DNA of 64,000 bases from Xylaria sp. FL1777 (GCA_022578965.1 MU400509.1:620001-684000); one strand, 5' to 3'; positions 35,012 to 46,825 are shown, counted from the first letter of the stretch. Program-made: numbers and translations. Notes: generated by a model not told the origin, from the sequence alone.

Positions 35012-35787
35012 ATGAATCTCAATCTATCAGGATTCCTGAATGTCTTCAAACTAGTCGCGAAGCCTTCATTATGTCTTCCACACGCCACAGTGTCGACATT
35101 TAGTGACCTCCCAAGCCCTCTTGACAGAGCCTTTGAGGGGAAGAAGTGCAATATCAAAGCCGTCGTACTCGATAAAGATGACTGCTTTGCGTACCCAGAC
35201 ACCAATGAGATATACCCTGCTTACAATGTATGTGCAACCTTTGCACTCTCTCTCATCTAGGCTACAATTTTGCTCTTTTATGGAATCCCCTGTGACTAAT
35301 TGCGTGCAGGAGCGTTTTCAGCAGCTGCGCAAAGAATATTCTGGCCATCGGCTATTGATCGTGTCAAACACAGCCGGCGCCACTACTTACGACCGTGATA
35401 GCCGGCTAGCCAATGAGCTCGAAACGGCTACTGGGGTTTCAGTTCTCGCTCATCGCGTCAAGAAACCGGGCTGTAAAGACGAAATAATGGCTCATTTCAA
35501 GAAGCACCCTGAGACTGGTGTGACACATCCGAGCGAGATCGTCGTCATCGGAGACCGCCTCATGACTGACATGATGCTAGCAAATATGATGGGCAGTTGG
35601 GGGATATGGATTAAAGACGGAGTCAAGCCTCTGAGCCAGAAAAGCATCGTGAGTCACTTTGTGACGTTTCGCAACTAATGAAGTTCCTACTCACATCCTT
35701 AAGTTCTCCAAATTTGAGCAACGCCTCGGGCCAATGCTAATGGCACGTGGTTTACACGCCCCAAGTCCCAAAAGCCCTTTCGAATAA
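35012..35787 (+). CDS. GEP4: Mitochondrial phosphatidylglycerophosphatase Gep4
   Basis: HAD-type phosphatase that dephosphorylates phosphatidylglycerophosphate to phosphatidylglycerol, a step in cardiolipin synthesis on the matrix side of the inner mitochondrial membrane. Exons 35012-35227, 35310-35648 and 35704-35787 give 212 residues. HAD motif I is KAVVLDKDDCFAYP, with DKDD as nucleophile and acid. LLIVSNTAG carries motif II, RVKKPGCKDEIM the Lys, and VVIGDRLMTDMMLANMMGSW motif IV. The start NLSGFLNVFKL is expected for this family. The last exon is set by the frame (FSKFEQRLGPMLM). Intact. Confidence 0.94.
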
Positions 35788-36576
35788 TCCTCGGCCTTAA
35801 TTAATTTAGGAGATTTATCCTTGAAAATGTGATATCAGTCATGAAGCCCTTACCAGAATTATCTTACTGGCCAGACGCTCGTCCAGCACTAGTCTGTCGC
35901 TTAGATGTTCAAAAATTGTTAAAGATAACTAACGTCGGTCACACTTCCAATGTTACACTTCATAATCGAACCAGGTTCTCGAGGCGAAGAGGAACGGTTA
36001 TCCAATTTAAGACGGCTAAGGTTTAAAGGGGTTGAGATCGAATACTACAGCTACTGAATTAGCTAGTCGATTGGAAGATGTATGGCTAAGAACCTCTATG
36101 TCTAAGTACGTACCTATCAGCATTCATCACTCCGTCGATGATAACATTAGGCAGTCCGTAGGCGTGATCACCATGTTCCTCAACTCCCTCACTTCAAAGT
36201 CAACGTTATTTGAGTTTCTGCCCGATGTCAAATGGGCAATGAACAAGGTGTTAATATCAGTATGCTCTCTAACGAGGCCTTTTAACTATGAGATGATGCT
36301 TAGTAATAGTGCATGAATGCTACCTACTACTATGGCAACTGGCAGAAACGCCAAGAATCGGGTTACAAACCAAGAAACTTGACCTACACGTGAAACAAAA
36401 CCCCTCTCGGAGGGTCGCGGAACTCATCCCCTGATATCAATTCTTTGTGCCCTAAAATCCGCGACCCAAAATCCTCGGCCGGGACGGAGTTAAATGTCAG
36501 TATCTGGAGTCGTGGGCGTCTTGGGCAACGAACTGCCAAGGCATCTTACCTAGTCTGTTTGCGGGGGTGGCTTTGT

Positions 36577-36602
36577 TCGGATAGATTTTCTCGGATAGAT
36601 TT
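36577..36602. repeat. Tandem duplication of TCGGATAGATTT
   Basis: Two perfect 12-bp copies separated by 2 nt, within the upstream region of the SDR gene. A short local duplication. Confidence 0.55.
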
Positions 36603-36755
36603 GACTCGATTAATCAGACCGGTAGGAGATGGCTGTCTCAGGTAGGTAGGAATGTGGCGACTCGGAGCAATCCGATTGCGAGACGTTGCATCAAGAATGC
36701 TTTGATTGCTAAGCGTTCAGCTGCAACAAGCCTCCCTGATGCTGGAGCTTAGCTG

Positions 36756-36762
36756 TATAAAA
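36756..36762 (+). promoter_or_regulatory. TATA box of the SDR gene
   Basis: TATAAAA 112 nt upstream of the ATG at 36874, in a typical position. Confidence 0.45.
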
Positions 36763-36873
36763 CTCTAGGCAACTGCAGCGTTGTGAACTACAGATGTTCA
36801 GTGTCACGCTTCTATACTCTTACCGAAGAGCTACAGCCACTTCTACGCCACTCGCCTTTAGAAAACAGAAACC

Positions 36874-37806
36874 ATGGCCGTAGCCTTGATTATCGGTGTG
36901 GGTGAGGCAGTAGGCCGGGCGAGTGCCGAAAAGTTTGCTGCCGCGGGTTATAAGGTTGCCGTCGCGTCGAGGACTCAGAGGCTCGATTCCTCCAAGTTCC
37001 CCTTCTTCCAGTTCGACGCCGCCGAGCCGACGCACGTTCCAGCTTTGTTTGAGAAAGTTCATAAACAGGTCGGTATACCTGAAGTCGTCATATACAACGG
37101 TATGTCCCTTTAAAGTAGAGTCTTTGCGGTGTCGCTTAAGGCCCTTCATGCCCCTTCTATTTTCATCGGATATTTCGCCATCTTCAAACTTGTCGGGATT
37201 TCACTTTGCTAACGAGGGAGAGTAGCATTCGCAAGTCCGAGGAATCGTTTAGCGGTGTTCGACATCGTTAGTCCCGAGAGTTTTCAGAAAAGCATGAATG
37301 TGAACGCCATCAGTGCCGCGATCACAGCCCATGAAACTGTGAAGGGATTCCTAGAGCTAGAGTCTCAGGGCAAGCTCGGGTCTGGGGGTGGGACATTTCT
37401 TTATACGGGTAACGCCCTCAACGACAAGCCACTCTCAGGTCTTCTCAGTCTGGCCATCGGCAAGAGCACCTCAGCCGCCACGATACAGTATCTGGCGCTT
37501 ACTGCCTACAACGATAAGCCCTTCAGGTTCGTCCCTCCTTTCCTTGCCTCCCTTCTAATTCTTTCCTTGGCTGTTATGAATAGAATAGTTGTTTTAAGTG
37601 AGACTGGAGGCTTATACTTTTCCAGCTTTTACTATGTTGACGAGCGACAGCCGAATGGTGGTCCAATGTATAAAGGGGCTACCGCTGATCCGCATGCTGA
37701 TGTGTTTCTCCAATTGGCCCAAGATCCTAAGCAGGGTCCTTGGCAGTATACATTTTCTAAGGAAAATGGATACACTCAGTTTCCGAGGGATTTTCCCGAA
37801 CCGTAA
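36874..37806 (+). CDS. Short-chain dehydrogenase-like protein, atypical active site
   Basis: Exons 36874-37099, 37226-37526 and 37626-37806 give 235 residues. A Rossmann start is clear (ALIIGVGEAVGRASAEKFA, then KVAVASRTQRL), as is VVIYNAFAS at the NNAG position. The usual catalytic Tyr-x3-Lys is not present: the matching segment reads TGNALNDKPLSGLLSLAIGK, with Lys but no Tyr four residues before it. The Rossmann glycine pattern GVGEAVG is slightly altered. The C-terminal part (VDERQPNGGPMYKGATADPH) is typical of this fungal subgroup of NAD(P)-binding proteins. It may be a noncatalytic binder or use another residue. Substrate unknown. Confidence 0.85.
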
Positions 37807-38255
37807 TCATGTCTCCTGTTACGAAAGCGTTTGCTAGAAACGATACTCAATTTCATTGCCGATTCAAACTTTCACTGCAGCAAGCATTCTGTAGCACATT
37901 CATTGCTGATTTATGATGATTGGAACATTATACACCCTATTGAACCAAATAATCATACGTTACTCGTAACAGATAGAAATCGCTTTTAGCAGCGTGACAC
38001 TTGGCTTGGTCTAGTTACCAGCCCCATATGCGGTAAGATCTACAACCACCTGTTATATGTATGTAGCATCCATCTCGATACGCGCACGAAGGAATGCGCC
38101 TAGGCTATAAGCAAAACCTGCTGCCTGGAGCCCATGGTTGCCTGAAAGTAATCGCAATGATCTCAAAGCTCGATGTCGATTCCGATGAAATGCAAATGTA
38201 AGTCTCCATCACAGCATTCCACCTAGTTTAACAACGACGGATTCATCGGTAAAGC
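37807..38255. other. Intergenic, 449 bp
   Basis: Between the SDR stop codon and the HET gene start. No gene or clear motif seen. Confidence 0.5.
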
Positions 38256-40622
38256 ATGACGGAGACACTTCGCAAGCCACATGTTCCAACCGAGTTAACG
38301 GCCTGTGAGGTCTGCCGCCAAATTTGGCTGCGACTGACCGGCTCGATGGCGAAGGAGCCGATGTTAATAGGATCGTTTGAACAAGGTCTCTCTAATGGCT
38401 GTCCAATCCATTCGCCCCTGCTCGAAGCATTCCGCGACTATGTTAGAGAATCTGAGTTTCCTACCAACCACGAAGACGTGGGTATAAAGAACTATACATG
38501 CCCTACCCTGATTTCATCCCTGAAGACAGGAGGAATGGTGTGGCCCCTACTTCTCGCGAATACAGCTTCCGCTCAAAACTCTGCTGGACAAGGCAGAATC
38601 CTGGACCCCGACTGGATTGATGTTACATTTTTGCGAGACTGCAAAAGAAAGTGTTTGGAGACACACCGTGAGAAATGCGATAACCCAATGAAAATCTCGC
38701 CCGTTACCCCTATGCTATTGATCGATGTCCAGCAGAATTGCATCGTTTCGGGCCATGACGCAGGGCCGTATGTAGCCTTGAGCTATGTGTGGGGAAAGTC
38801 GGGCTCTCTGCGACGATCCAACGTTCCTCACGAGCTTCTGGAAAAGTTGAGGCAGCCAAACGGGCTGGACTCGCTCGATGCAAAACCTTATATGTCCCCC
38901 GTCATTTGTCGCGCTATCGCCCTGACTGCGCTGCTGGGTGAGCGCTGGCTTTGGGTAGATGCTCTATGTGTCCCTCAGGGGGATTTTGACATAGCGGCGA
39001 AACAAATAAACATGATGGGCGCTATATTTGGGGGGGCTGTCTTGACCATCATATCAGCGGATGGCGACGCAGAAAGTGGCCTATTAGGACTGAAAGGAAT
39101 TTCACCCTCTCGAAAGTTACGCCAGAGAATCATACCTTTTGGGACCGAACGAATCGTTGCTGGCCAACACACCATGTTCTCTTTGGATCAAGGGTCTTCC
39201 TATCATGATCGTGCTTGGACGTACCAGGAATTTAAAATGTCACCAAGGACTATCTGGTTTATGGACAAGTTGGTTAGTTGGAAATGTCAATGCAACGTGT
39301 GGAACGAGGAGCATGCGCCTAGCTCGAGTTTCGAGATGTACATCGACACGAGGCCACAGACTATTCTTGCTGGCATCCCCGAGGTTGAGGCAATCAGTCA
39401 CATCTTATCAGATTACAATAAGCGACAACTATCATACCCAGAAGATGCTCTATCGGGAATTCAAGGGTTTCTATCTGTGCTTAGCCGGGCGTTTGAAGGA
39501 GGCTTTCTGGTAAGTTATTGAACAATACAGCTTACAATTTCCCAAAGACCCCTACATTACTGACCAATCCTAGTACGTGAACCCCCGGCTCCCTAACCTC
39601 ACTTTCTCTAGATAATTGTCTTTATATAAGAAGTATATTGGTATTATCGACAACACGTTATACTGACCAAGAATAGATATGGACTTCCGGAAACACACTT
39701 TGATCGGTTTCTAGGCTGGCATCCATACTGGGGTCACACAAATCTTGAACGTCGAGTACGGTCAGATCGGCCCAGTGATGCTCTGCTCGGGCCATCTGAA
39801 CTACCCTCGTGGTCGTGGGTAGGATGGGAGGGGCTCATCGACATGGGCATTCGTTATAATGCAACGTATTTCAATGAGCGCAGTTCAAGTATTGCCGAAA
39901 CAATTCCCATCGTGACCTGGTATACGGGCAATTCACCGACGGACTATAAACGTCGTAAAATCACTCCGACATTCCTAGAGAATATTCCCAAGTTCAAGGA
40001 GGTTGGTGATGATTTGCCTCCCGGATGGACAAGATTCGACAGTCCACTGACTAGTGAGTTTCGGGGAGAGCCAAATATCTACCCTGATGGGTGCGGAGAG
40101 TATCTCTACAGTCACGCGAATATAGAGGGGAGATTCTTCTATCCATTCCCAGTCGCAGACATCACAGAAGACACACCGCCGATAACGCCACCACAGACGG
40201 CATACCTATTCTGCGAAACCCAGAAGGGTTGGCTGTATGCCAAGCATACGGGAAAGAAAGATCTAGTAGATGATATGGATAAATTCATAATAAGCCTTCG
40301 AGACGAAAATAGTGCCGTGATTGGGAAGCTTCATCTTCATAACGACGAACAACTGGCATTATTCACCGGTAGTAACGCGCCAGGCACGAATTCACCGGGA
40401 AACAAGATCGAAGTCGTGGCCATCAGCAAAAGACGCGTGTATGCGAAGACCTGGAAAGAAGAACTCCAGCGGTACGACCACCCGACCACGATAGAAAACT
40501 TATACGTTGTGCTTTGGGTGGAATGGGTCGACAACATAGCGTATCGATTGGCTAGTGGGACTGTTCAAGAAAAAGCCTGGGAGAGTCTTAACCTCGAGAA
40601 TGTGTCGCTTGTTTTAGGTTGA
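38256..40622 (+). CDS. Heterokaryon incompatibility (HET) domain protein
   Basis: HET domains trigger cell death after fusion of incompatible hyphae; many fungal HET genes have no known partner. Exons 38256-39509 and 39672-40622 give 734 residues. HET landmarks: PYVALSYVWGKSGSL (about 171-185), AIALTALLGERWLWVDALCV, MMGAIFGGAVLTIISADGDA with the downstream SGLLG, then DRAWTYQEFKMSPRTIWF. The N-terminus has paired Cys (CEVCRQIW). The C-terminal half (LPSWSWVGWEG, then a divergent region) follows a common layout. The acceptor AAG before AATAGATATGG is inferred from frame (NRYGLPETHF). There is no NACHT, patatin or other fused effector domain. Intact frame throughout. Confidence 0.9.
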
Positions 40623-40630
40623 GTTTCGAT

Positions 40631-40650
40631 TTTTTTTTTAAAAAAAAAAT
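40631..40650. repeat. T9A9-type palindromic homopolymer
   Basis: A run of about ten T followed by about ten A just after the HET gene stop codon. It is self-complementary and could act in transcript ending on either strand; the CutC gene converges on it. Confidence 0.5.
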
Positions 40651-40840
40651 GAAAAGAGAAGCTACCTATATGCTACGGTCGTCCTATGACTAAGAACCGC
40701 AGATGGGATAAGTAGTGATAAGTAGTGTTAGTCTTGTAATGCCAGTGGAACAATCCACAGGGCATCCTGTTAGTATTTCATTCCCATGACAAGAGATCTG
40801 ATTATGTAGTCTTCCAATTGGTGTCATCATTTGCTAGCGA

Positions 40841-41692
40841 TCATCCCAATTGACGTAATATGCCCTGCACTTCTTCGGGGTTGATCTCTTCGCTGCCATC
40901 TCCGTGGAGGCAGGCCGAGTGCAGATAGATAGAGTCGACTCGTGCTCGCAACTCAAGCTTCTGTGTTATTTGCCCGACATTGGCTGTTCTCACTCCACCA
41001 CCAACTATGATCTCAATTCGTAGTACTTGCGCTTTCTGTATAATTTTTTCCAGCGTCTCCATGTTATTAATCGCCTTTCCCAGCCCACCAGATGTCAGGA
41101 TCCCGTCAAACCCACAAGCAGCTACAGCTTCGAGACCCGCTTCCCATGTTGGCTGAGTTGACTGGTCAGGATTATCATCGCAGCTAACAATCTCATCAAA
41201 GGCGCGGTGGAAAACACACTTGAACGGCTGCGCAGCCTGGACAAGACGGGTGCATCTCTTCTTATCAACCCAACATCGCTGCCCTCTTGCGCGGCCCTCG
41301 CCTTCTTCATACTCATCCTCCAATATTCCAAAGACAAATCCGTCGCCTCGTTTCGCATCTAGCAGTCCGGTATCTCTGAAGTTTTTAACACTAGCTTCCA
41401 TTTCCTCGAACTCCTCGTCACTGTAATGGAAGTCCCTTCTGCTCATTTGACTGGCTTCGGATGATGGAGATGAACTAGGTGGACCCCTGGGCCGAATCAT
41501 AATTCGAAGCGGAGGTCTCTGATCAGATGTAGAAGTGAATTGCTTCAGATCCTCAAGAGATGGTGTGAGCCCGCCTTCTCGGTAAGATCCCAGGGCATTC
41601 AATTCAATTCGGGTAGCTCCAAGCGTTACGGCGTTGAGGGCGGCTGAAGCGCCGAAAGCGGGAATTTCAAGCCCAAGGCTTGGTATCGCCAT
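40841..41692 (-). CDS. CutC family protein
   Basis: CutC is a TIM-barrel family first linked to copper homeostasis in bacteria; its biochemical role is unsettled. One exon, 283 residues. Conserved parts: the opening LEIPAFG, GATRIELNALGSYREGGLTP, PLRIMIRPRG, DGFVFGIL, FHRAFDEIVSC, CGFDGILTSGGLG, and IEIIVGGGVRTANV near the end. A Ser-rich and acidic insertion (about 70-105) separates the first strands, common in fungal members. It converges with the HET gene (218 bp between stop codons). Intact. Confidence 0.93.
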   Translation of the reverse strand: MAIPSLGLEIPAFGASAALNAVTLGATRIELNALGSYREGGLTPSLEDLKQFTSTSDQRPPLRIMIRPRGPPSSSPSSEASQMSRRDFHYSDEEFEEMEASVKNFRDTGLLDAKRGDGFVFGILEDEYEEGEGRARGQRCWVDKKRCTRLVQAAQPFKCVFHRAFDEIVSCDDNPDQSTQPTWEAGLEAVAACGFDGILTSGGLGKAINNMETLEKIIQKAQVLRIEIIVGGGVRTANVGQITQKLELRARVDSIYLHSACLHGDGSEEINPEEVQGILRQLG

Positions 41693-42104
41693 TGATATGG
41701 GAAGGCGACGAACTGTACTGGATATAATTTAATGATGACCGGCGCATGAGATTTGAGTTTGACACTTGAAAGTGCTGGAGAGAATTGCTAGCCGGCGTTT
41801 TTTTAGAGGGGTCTAAAAGAGGGGTTATTTAGTAGCATGCGAAAACCTTCGTAGATATCTAGTTGGTGAAATGATATGATACTGTGTACAATTGACAATT
41901 TGGTATATTGATAATGCGGCCGGCTTGACTATTTGCATGATCGCGTAGGGAGGAAATATTTGATCCAGGTACCTATTTATGAAGAAAGTTGTTTTTCGGG
42001 TTATGTTTTTCTGCCCAGCCTAGGTACTCACTAGGTAGTTTCAATGCTCCAACCAATACCCCCATTTTGCAGGCCGTACCCGAAAGCAAATCACAGGGTA
42101 TTCT
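41693..42104. other. Intergenic upstream of CutC
   Basis: About 410 bp between the CutC start and the stop of the MetX-family gene. TACCTA/TAGGTA motifs appear at 41970-42036. No gene. Confidence 0.5.
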
Positions 42105-43633
42105 CTAATGGAGTGACAAAGATGCCACACCACTTACAGCACTCTCGGCATCCTCAACAGTTCCATTCTCAAAAAATGCCTTTAACTTCTGATCCAACCA
42201 CTTTACGTCCTCTTTGCTCTCTCCAGGCCCACCTGCCCTGTCCACTCGTTAACTAAGGCGCGTTCAAACTATGGAAACAATGCACTTACCAATGACCCCA
42301 TATCGAAGGGAAAGCGATACACTTCCCGATCCCAGGTGACATGTGTGCAACTTCGTATTCGGAGTCTTCTGGAGGGAAATATAAGTCTGTCTTACTCGGG
42401 AGTACAAGGGTCTTGGCTTTGATGCTATTCATGGCGAGCTCAAAATCTATTGCCTAGGTGTCAGTTAAACGCATAACAAGTTGGATCAGTGTGCTGGCTT
42501 ACTCCCTTTATAGGGGTCTTGTTTGGAGCAATCAGCGGATTGCCATGTGTCTAACATTGTCATCATATTCTCAGGGTCTTCAAGTATAGTCAGCTATACA
42601 AGTATCAATCAATATACGCCAAGAGGAAAACTCTCACCCTTCGATAATGCCCACTGTAGCATTCGGAGTTAGTCATCGCTATTTCAAGCGCGGGATATAT
42701 GAACAATTCGGAAGCGTCAAGACTTTCGAGGCGTAACATGGCCCCCCAAAAGTCTTTACACTTTTAATCAAGATGAAGCAGAACGAGAATGACTATAAGA
42801 ATTACTCACACCTTCCCAGAATTCTGTTAGGAACTCATCAAGATCTTTGAAACCGAGATGAGTCTCGTAGACCTTCTCACGATAGAACGTTTGGCTGAAA
42901 CCCCAGCCTGCATACACCCGCCCAAGTGCCTTCAGTCCGCTTTCGCGCTCCTTGACAGTCCAGTTGCGATACTGCGACTCGCCTGTCGTCTCGAATTTAC
43001 TGACACCTCCGGAAGCAGCGCCTTTCGCTGCGATGGTCGCACTCTTCACGCCTTCGAGGAAAACTTGATTGTGCAGGCTACATCTCGCAGCGCCGCAAAA
43101 GGGGACTGCAAGGTCGACGAAATCTGGATATTGCGTTATCCATTGGAACGTCTGAGCTGCCCCTATTTCTCTGGATTAGATTGAATCCACTCCTAAGTCA
43201 CTAAGTCGATATTGCTTCGCTAGAATATGAAGAGCACGAAGATCGAGAAAAACCGCTCACCCATGCTCCAGCCGAGGACTGCTTTCAGGTGTTTTAATCC
43301 CAATTCCTCCGTCACAAGCCGATACTGGGCCGCAACGTTGTCAAACATGGTAATGTGTGGGAATGGGCGGAGTTCCGGGGTATTCGACGGGCTCGTCGAT
43401 TGGGAGTTACCGAAGATCGCCGGGATTACAATGAAATACTTCTTCGGGTTCAACGTCATATCTTCGCCTATTAGCCACTCGTTACTCGAAATTAGTCCGC
43501 TGTACCATGTTGGGTAGACAACTGCTGGGTTGCCTGGGTCACCGAAGGTCTTGTAGGCAATATAAGCATTTGGCAGCACAGCACCGGATTGCAGGGTGAA
43601 GTCGCCTAAATTAAAGACCTTAAAGTTTGCCAT
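42105..43633 (-). CDS. Alpha/beta hydrolase, homoserine O-acetyltransferase (MetX) family
   Basis: Exons 43633-43261, 43162-42812, 42753-42638, 42593-42503, 42446-42290 and 42237-42105 give 406 residues. The fold and triad are visible: nucleophile S123 in VLGWSMGAAQTFQW, Asp331 in LVLPSKTDLYF, and His362 in PSIWGHWAGGPGE. VVYPTWYSG and FVDLAVPFCGAARCSLHN are typical of the MetX group. The Ser elbow straddles the first intron (M124|G125). It is shorter than the housekeeping Met2 acetyltransferase and lacks its usual extra segments, so it is more likely one of the divergent fungal paralogues. These often act in other acyl transfers or hydrolysis; the substrate is unknown. All five introns keep phase. 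Confidence 0.88.
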
Positions 43634-44559
43634 ATTCTGTCGCGAATAGAAAAATACTAGAACTTTCAATCACTGACTCTCATCGCCTGGTTTTACATTC
43701 AGAAGAACGTGTATGAAGAGCAAAATATCAATATTAGGAGAAAGTAATGATGGTGAGGGGTTATGAGGACTTGGTGTACCTATCTTCTAGGGTGGGTATT
43801 GTGGGCTAAAGCTAACCAACCTCCTCAGGAAGAAACTTATCCCTAACGTATTTTGATAACTAATACGTTTCATTGAAGCACTCCCACAGCCGTCAACGAG
43901 CTCTATGCCTTTCTATCAACGACTGACGCTCCACACGATATCTTCGTTCGTCCATCTGAATAGCGCTAGAGGTCAGTTGCTCTAACTATCCCGCTTGTGC
44001 TACTGAACAGCCATTCTTATTACAAACAGAGGCTACTAGACTGCTTCCTTTTCGAGAATAGTCAGGTCTATCTTGAAATCGGCTATCAAACGTGACTATA
44101 AACGTCCTAAATGTTCATGAGACTGCGAATCTATTTGAAGGGTATTTTAATGGTTTTAGACTATAGATGCGGACACACTGGCAACTGCAAGGCATAGAGA
44201 TATTGCCCGATAAGGGACACGCTTTTTTTTTGGTTTTCATTGCATTATTTTAGGAGTGACTTATACCGATTGTGAGACCTTGTATAGTCTAACATCGAAC
44301 CAGATAGAATACGAATACACGAGCCTATCGCGGGAGGGAGTGTGATCATGCTGACGCAAACAGCAAACTCGTCCTTCCTTATTCTAGATTGGGTGTCATT
44401 TTTAACCCAACCCCGAACCCCTAGGATGATCCGCCCTTTCCGTGTCTCTGGTCCCTCAATCCGCTCTCAGAGAGTAGAACCGGCCACTGTACCAAGCACC
44501 TGCCCATGGATTTTTCAACCAAAGCTCTGAAATTGAAAACCTTGTTTCGAAGAGTATGC
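43634..44559. other. Intergenic
   Basis: Upstream region of the MetX-family gene. Homopolymer T at about 44224-44232. An open frame at 44342-44530 has no motifs. No gene supported. Confidence 0.5.
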
Positions 44560-44901
44560 TTAAGCGTCGTGAACTGTAAAAATACGGGTGTACGTGTCGT
44601 ATGAGAGTTGAGTGTTTTTGTCGTAGTAAACGGCATCAACACAATAGATACCACGCTCCAAGTAGAAGACATCGTCCCAGATGACCGTCTGGTGAGTGTA
44701 CGTGAACTCGACGGTTATGTCCACTTCGAGATCTTTGGAAACCCAGTTTACGAATCTCACCCTGCAGTGACCGGGTTCGTTGGAGCCTTTGGGATTACTT
44801 TCGACCTGTAATTGAAATCCATAATCCCCTTTTATGCTGCTCAAAGGGAGTCCGCCCTCACAAGCTACCAACTGTTGAGTAGGAGGCTGCGTTGAAGACA
44901 T
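44560..44901 (-). CDS. Small intracellular protein, unknown function
   Basis: One exon, 113 residues, ATG at 44901. It has no signal peptide or membrane segment. The composition is protein-like with alternating hydrophobic residues that suggest a beta sandwich (CRVRFVNWVSKDLEVDITVE, FYLERGIYCVDAVYYDK, YTRIFTVHDA). I recognise no family. Neighbours (MetX-like hydrolase, AA9 enzyme) share its strand but sit in their own transcription units. Real gene status is likely but not certain. Confidence 0.55.
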   Translation of the reverse strand: MSSTQPPTQQLVACEGGLPLSSIKGDYGFQLQVESNPKGSNEPGHCRVRFVNWVSKDLEVDITVEFTYTHQTVIWDDVFYLERGIYCVDAVYYDKNTQLSYDTYTRIFTVHDA

Positions 44902-45550
44902 ATCTAGCGGAATGAATTAATGTTGTTTTGGGTAGTGCTGGGTACTGAAACTCAGATAATAGCGCTTGAAAATCAACTGGTTGAGGGAGGTATATGAGCC
45001 AAGCCTACGGCGTAGATCTTATATGCTATGGCATCCCTTACTTCCCAAAAGAAAACGTTTGAAAATTTTTGGTTTTCTGCCAACTTAGTATTGGCTTACT
45101 TTCGCCCCCACTCTATCGATCATGGTATTCTATTTGCTCCGCTACGGGTAGAGTTGTCACACACTGTGATGTCGTGGCACATACTAGGAGGCGGCGTTCG
45201 GCAAGCGCTTCTTAGACGGGTTTGGGATAACCATCATCGCACTATCCGAAGTGTCTCAGTCCAACAGTCCAATAAAACCTTGGCAGTTACGTATATACTA
45301 GCCCAAATATTACACATGTGATCCTCGTTGAGAATCACTATCACTCTCCCTCACGAATATTTCCAGGCTAAGGCTGAGGTCAAATACGCACTAAAGATAG
45401 ACCTTGATAGAAGTACCGTTGATAGTTTAAAGCAAATTTATGATAAAACCTTAACCTCGAATACCATTATTTGGTATTAGAGGTTTGTAGTGCGCATGTT
45501 TCATCCCTATTCCTAGCTCGTCTCCAGCATGCTTTATTCTCAGTCTGAGC
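44902..45550. other. Intergenic
   Basis: Between the AA9 stop codon and the small orphan gene. One open frame at 45028-45321 (plus) without motifs. Nothing supported. Confidence 0.5.
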
Positions 45551-46825
45551 TCAATATATAGGCCTGTCGACAATGAGTCTCTCTCCGTCCCATAGCGGGC
45601 CACCGGGATACACAAAATCTTCGTCTATCGTTCTCCCATAGTGCATGTCTTCAGATACCATCATACCTTTATATTAAATCCGTTAGAATACCATCCTGAC
45701 GGTATATTTAACTAGATATTAGGTTGGGGAAAGGTACCTGGAGAACTAGGGGATAAATCCTCAGGAATTCTTATGCCCTTTGGTAGCGTGTTGTTAAATG
45801 CGTCGCTTTCGACCCGAATCTGTGCACAACTTGGATACATCTGTGCATATAGAGTATCGTTATATTGTTGCATCACTGTCCCGGGCCATATCATGTCTAT
45901 TCGTAGTACTATCACACCGCTATTATTATTCGATTGTTAAAAGTTCGGTGTCGAACGTGGCTGGCAAATGTGAGGGACGATAGATGATATAACTGCTTAC
46001 GATACTCTCCAGGTGGCGTCTGAGGAGGGATATTGAACTCGAACTACATAGCCTCAAAAGTCAGTGATTAAGCAAGTCCATCATCTCGTAGACGGAAACC
46101 TACTTTGGGCGGTAATTTGCCGTCATTGTGCGGGAGCCAGAGAAAGGGGGGACCCAGGAAGTCGTCCGGCCCCCTGGTTCTAACCCCTATCGTATAAATC
46201 TTAACCCACTCCCCGGCGCCGTCGTATGTGTGTACATCTTGTCCCTCAGGTACTTTAGATAGATGGGCAACTACGGGCCCATCATGGAAAAGGCCCATAG
46301 TGTAACCTTTATCATCGCATGTCCCCCGACCCTGCGGGCAGTCAATAAACTGTGCTATTGTCCATTCGAAAGGATCATATAGCTGGTGGGCAAAAGCGAT
46401 CGTGTCTCCGGCTTGTACTGTCAGGATTTCGGTGCTTGAGGCGTGGCTCATGTGATCTCGCCCACAGCGGACTGACTCGGGATGATCGATCGGCCATGTA
46501 GGGTAATGGTAGAGCCGGAGCGTTGATGGGTAGTCGACTGTTATGGCAATGTCATCGTATGGTGATGTCTTGTTACTGTTTAAATTAGATGTGAATGGTA
46601 TAAGTTCGCTGTAAATTTCACATTACCGAATATAGCGGAGGGGATCTTGCCACTCATCGTTTAGCGCTATGCGGATAAAAGTAGCTTGCCACATTTAATT
46701 AGACTATTGTTTTGTGATGTGGAAGTACAGTCGTTAGACATACAATGACTTTGTGCTAGAGGAAATGTGACTGCAAAGGTGGCAATAGCCACCTTCAAGA
46801 TTACCTCAAGTGATGGATATGCCAT
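45551..46825 (-). CDS. Divergent AA9-type lytic polysaccharide monooxygenase
   Basis: AA9 enzymes are secreted copper monooxygenases that cleave cellulose or related glucans. Exons 46825-46744, 46684-46627, 46575-46104, 46043-46001, 45908-45738 and 45666-45551 give 313 residues. Exon 1 encodes a signal peptide (VAIATFAVTFPLAQS) followed directly by His27, which would become His1 of the copper brace. The second brace His would be H144 (GLFHDGPVVAHLSKVPEG), the axial Tyr Y243 in LYAQMYPSCAQIRVE, with Gln241 two residues before it as in AA9. YIRNKTSPYDDI, ESVRCGRD, DGAGEWVKIY, IPPQTPPGEYLLRI and the terminal VYPGGPLWDG all fit AA9 order. FHDGP in place of the usual SHxGP makes it divergent. There is no CBM1 at the C-terminus. 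Confidence 0.85.

Larger units (their letters stand above)
35788..36873. other. Intergenic
   Basis: No gene is supported. A 12-bp direct repeat TCGGATAGATTT occurs at 36577-36588 and 36591-36602. A TATAAAA box lies at 36756-36762 before the SDR gene. An open frame at 36032-36316 lacks an ATG and motifs. Confidence 0.5.

Noticed and set aside
36874..46825. Secondary-metabolite gene cluster
   Set aside because: An SDR and a MetX-like hydrolase are present, but there is no polyketide synthase, peptide synthetase, terpene synthase or transporter; the P450 is 17 kb away and looks catabolic.
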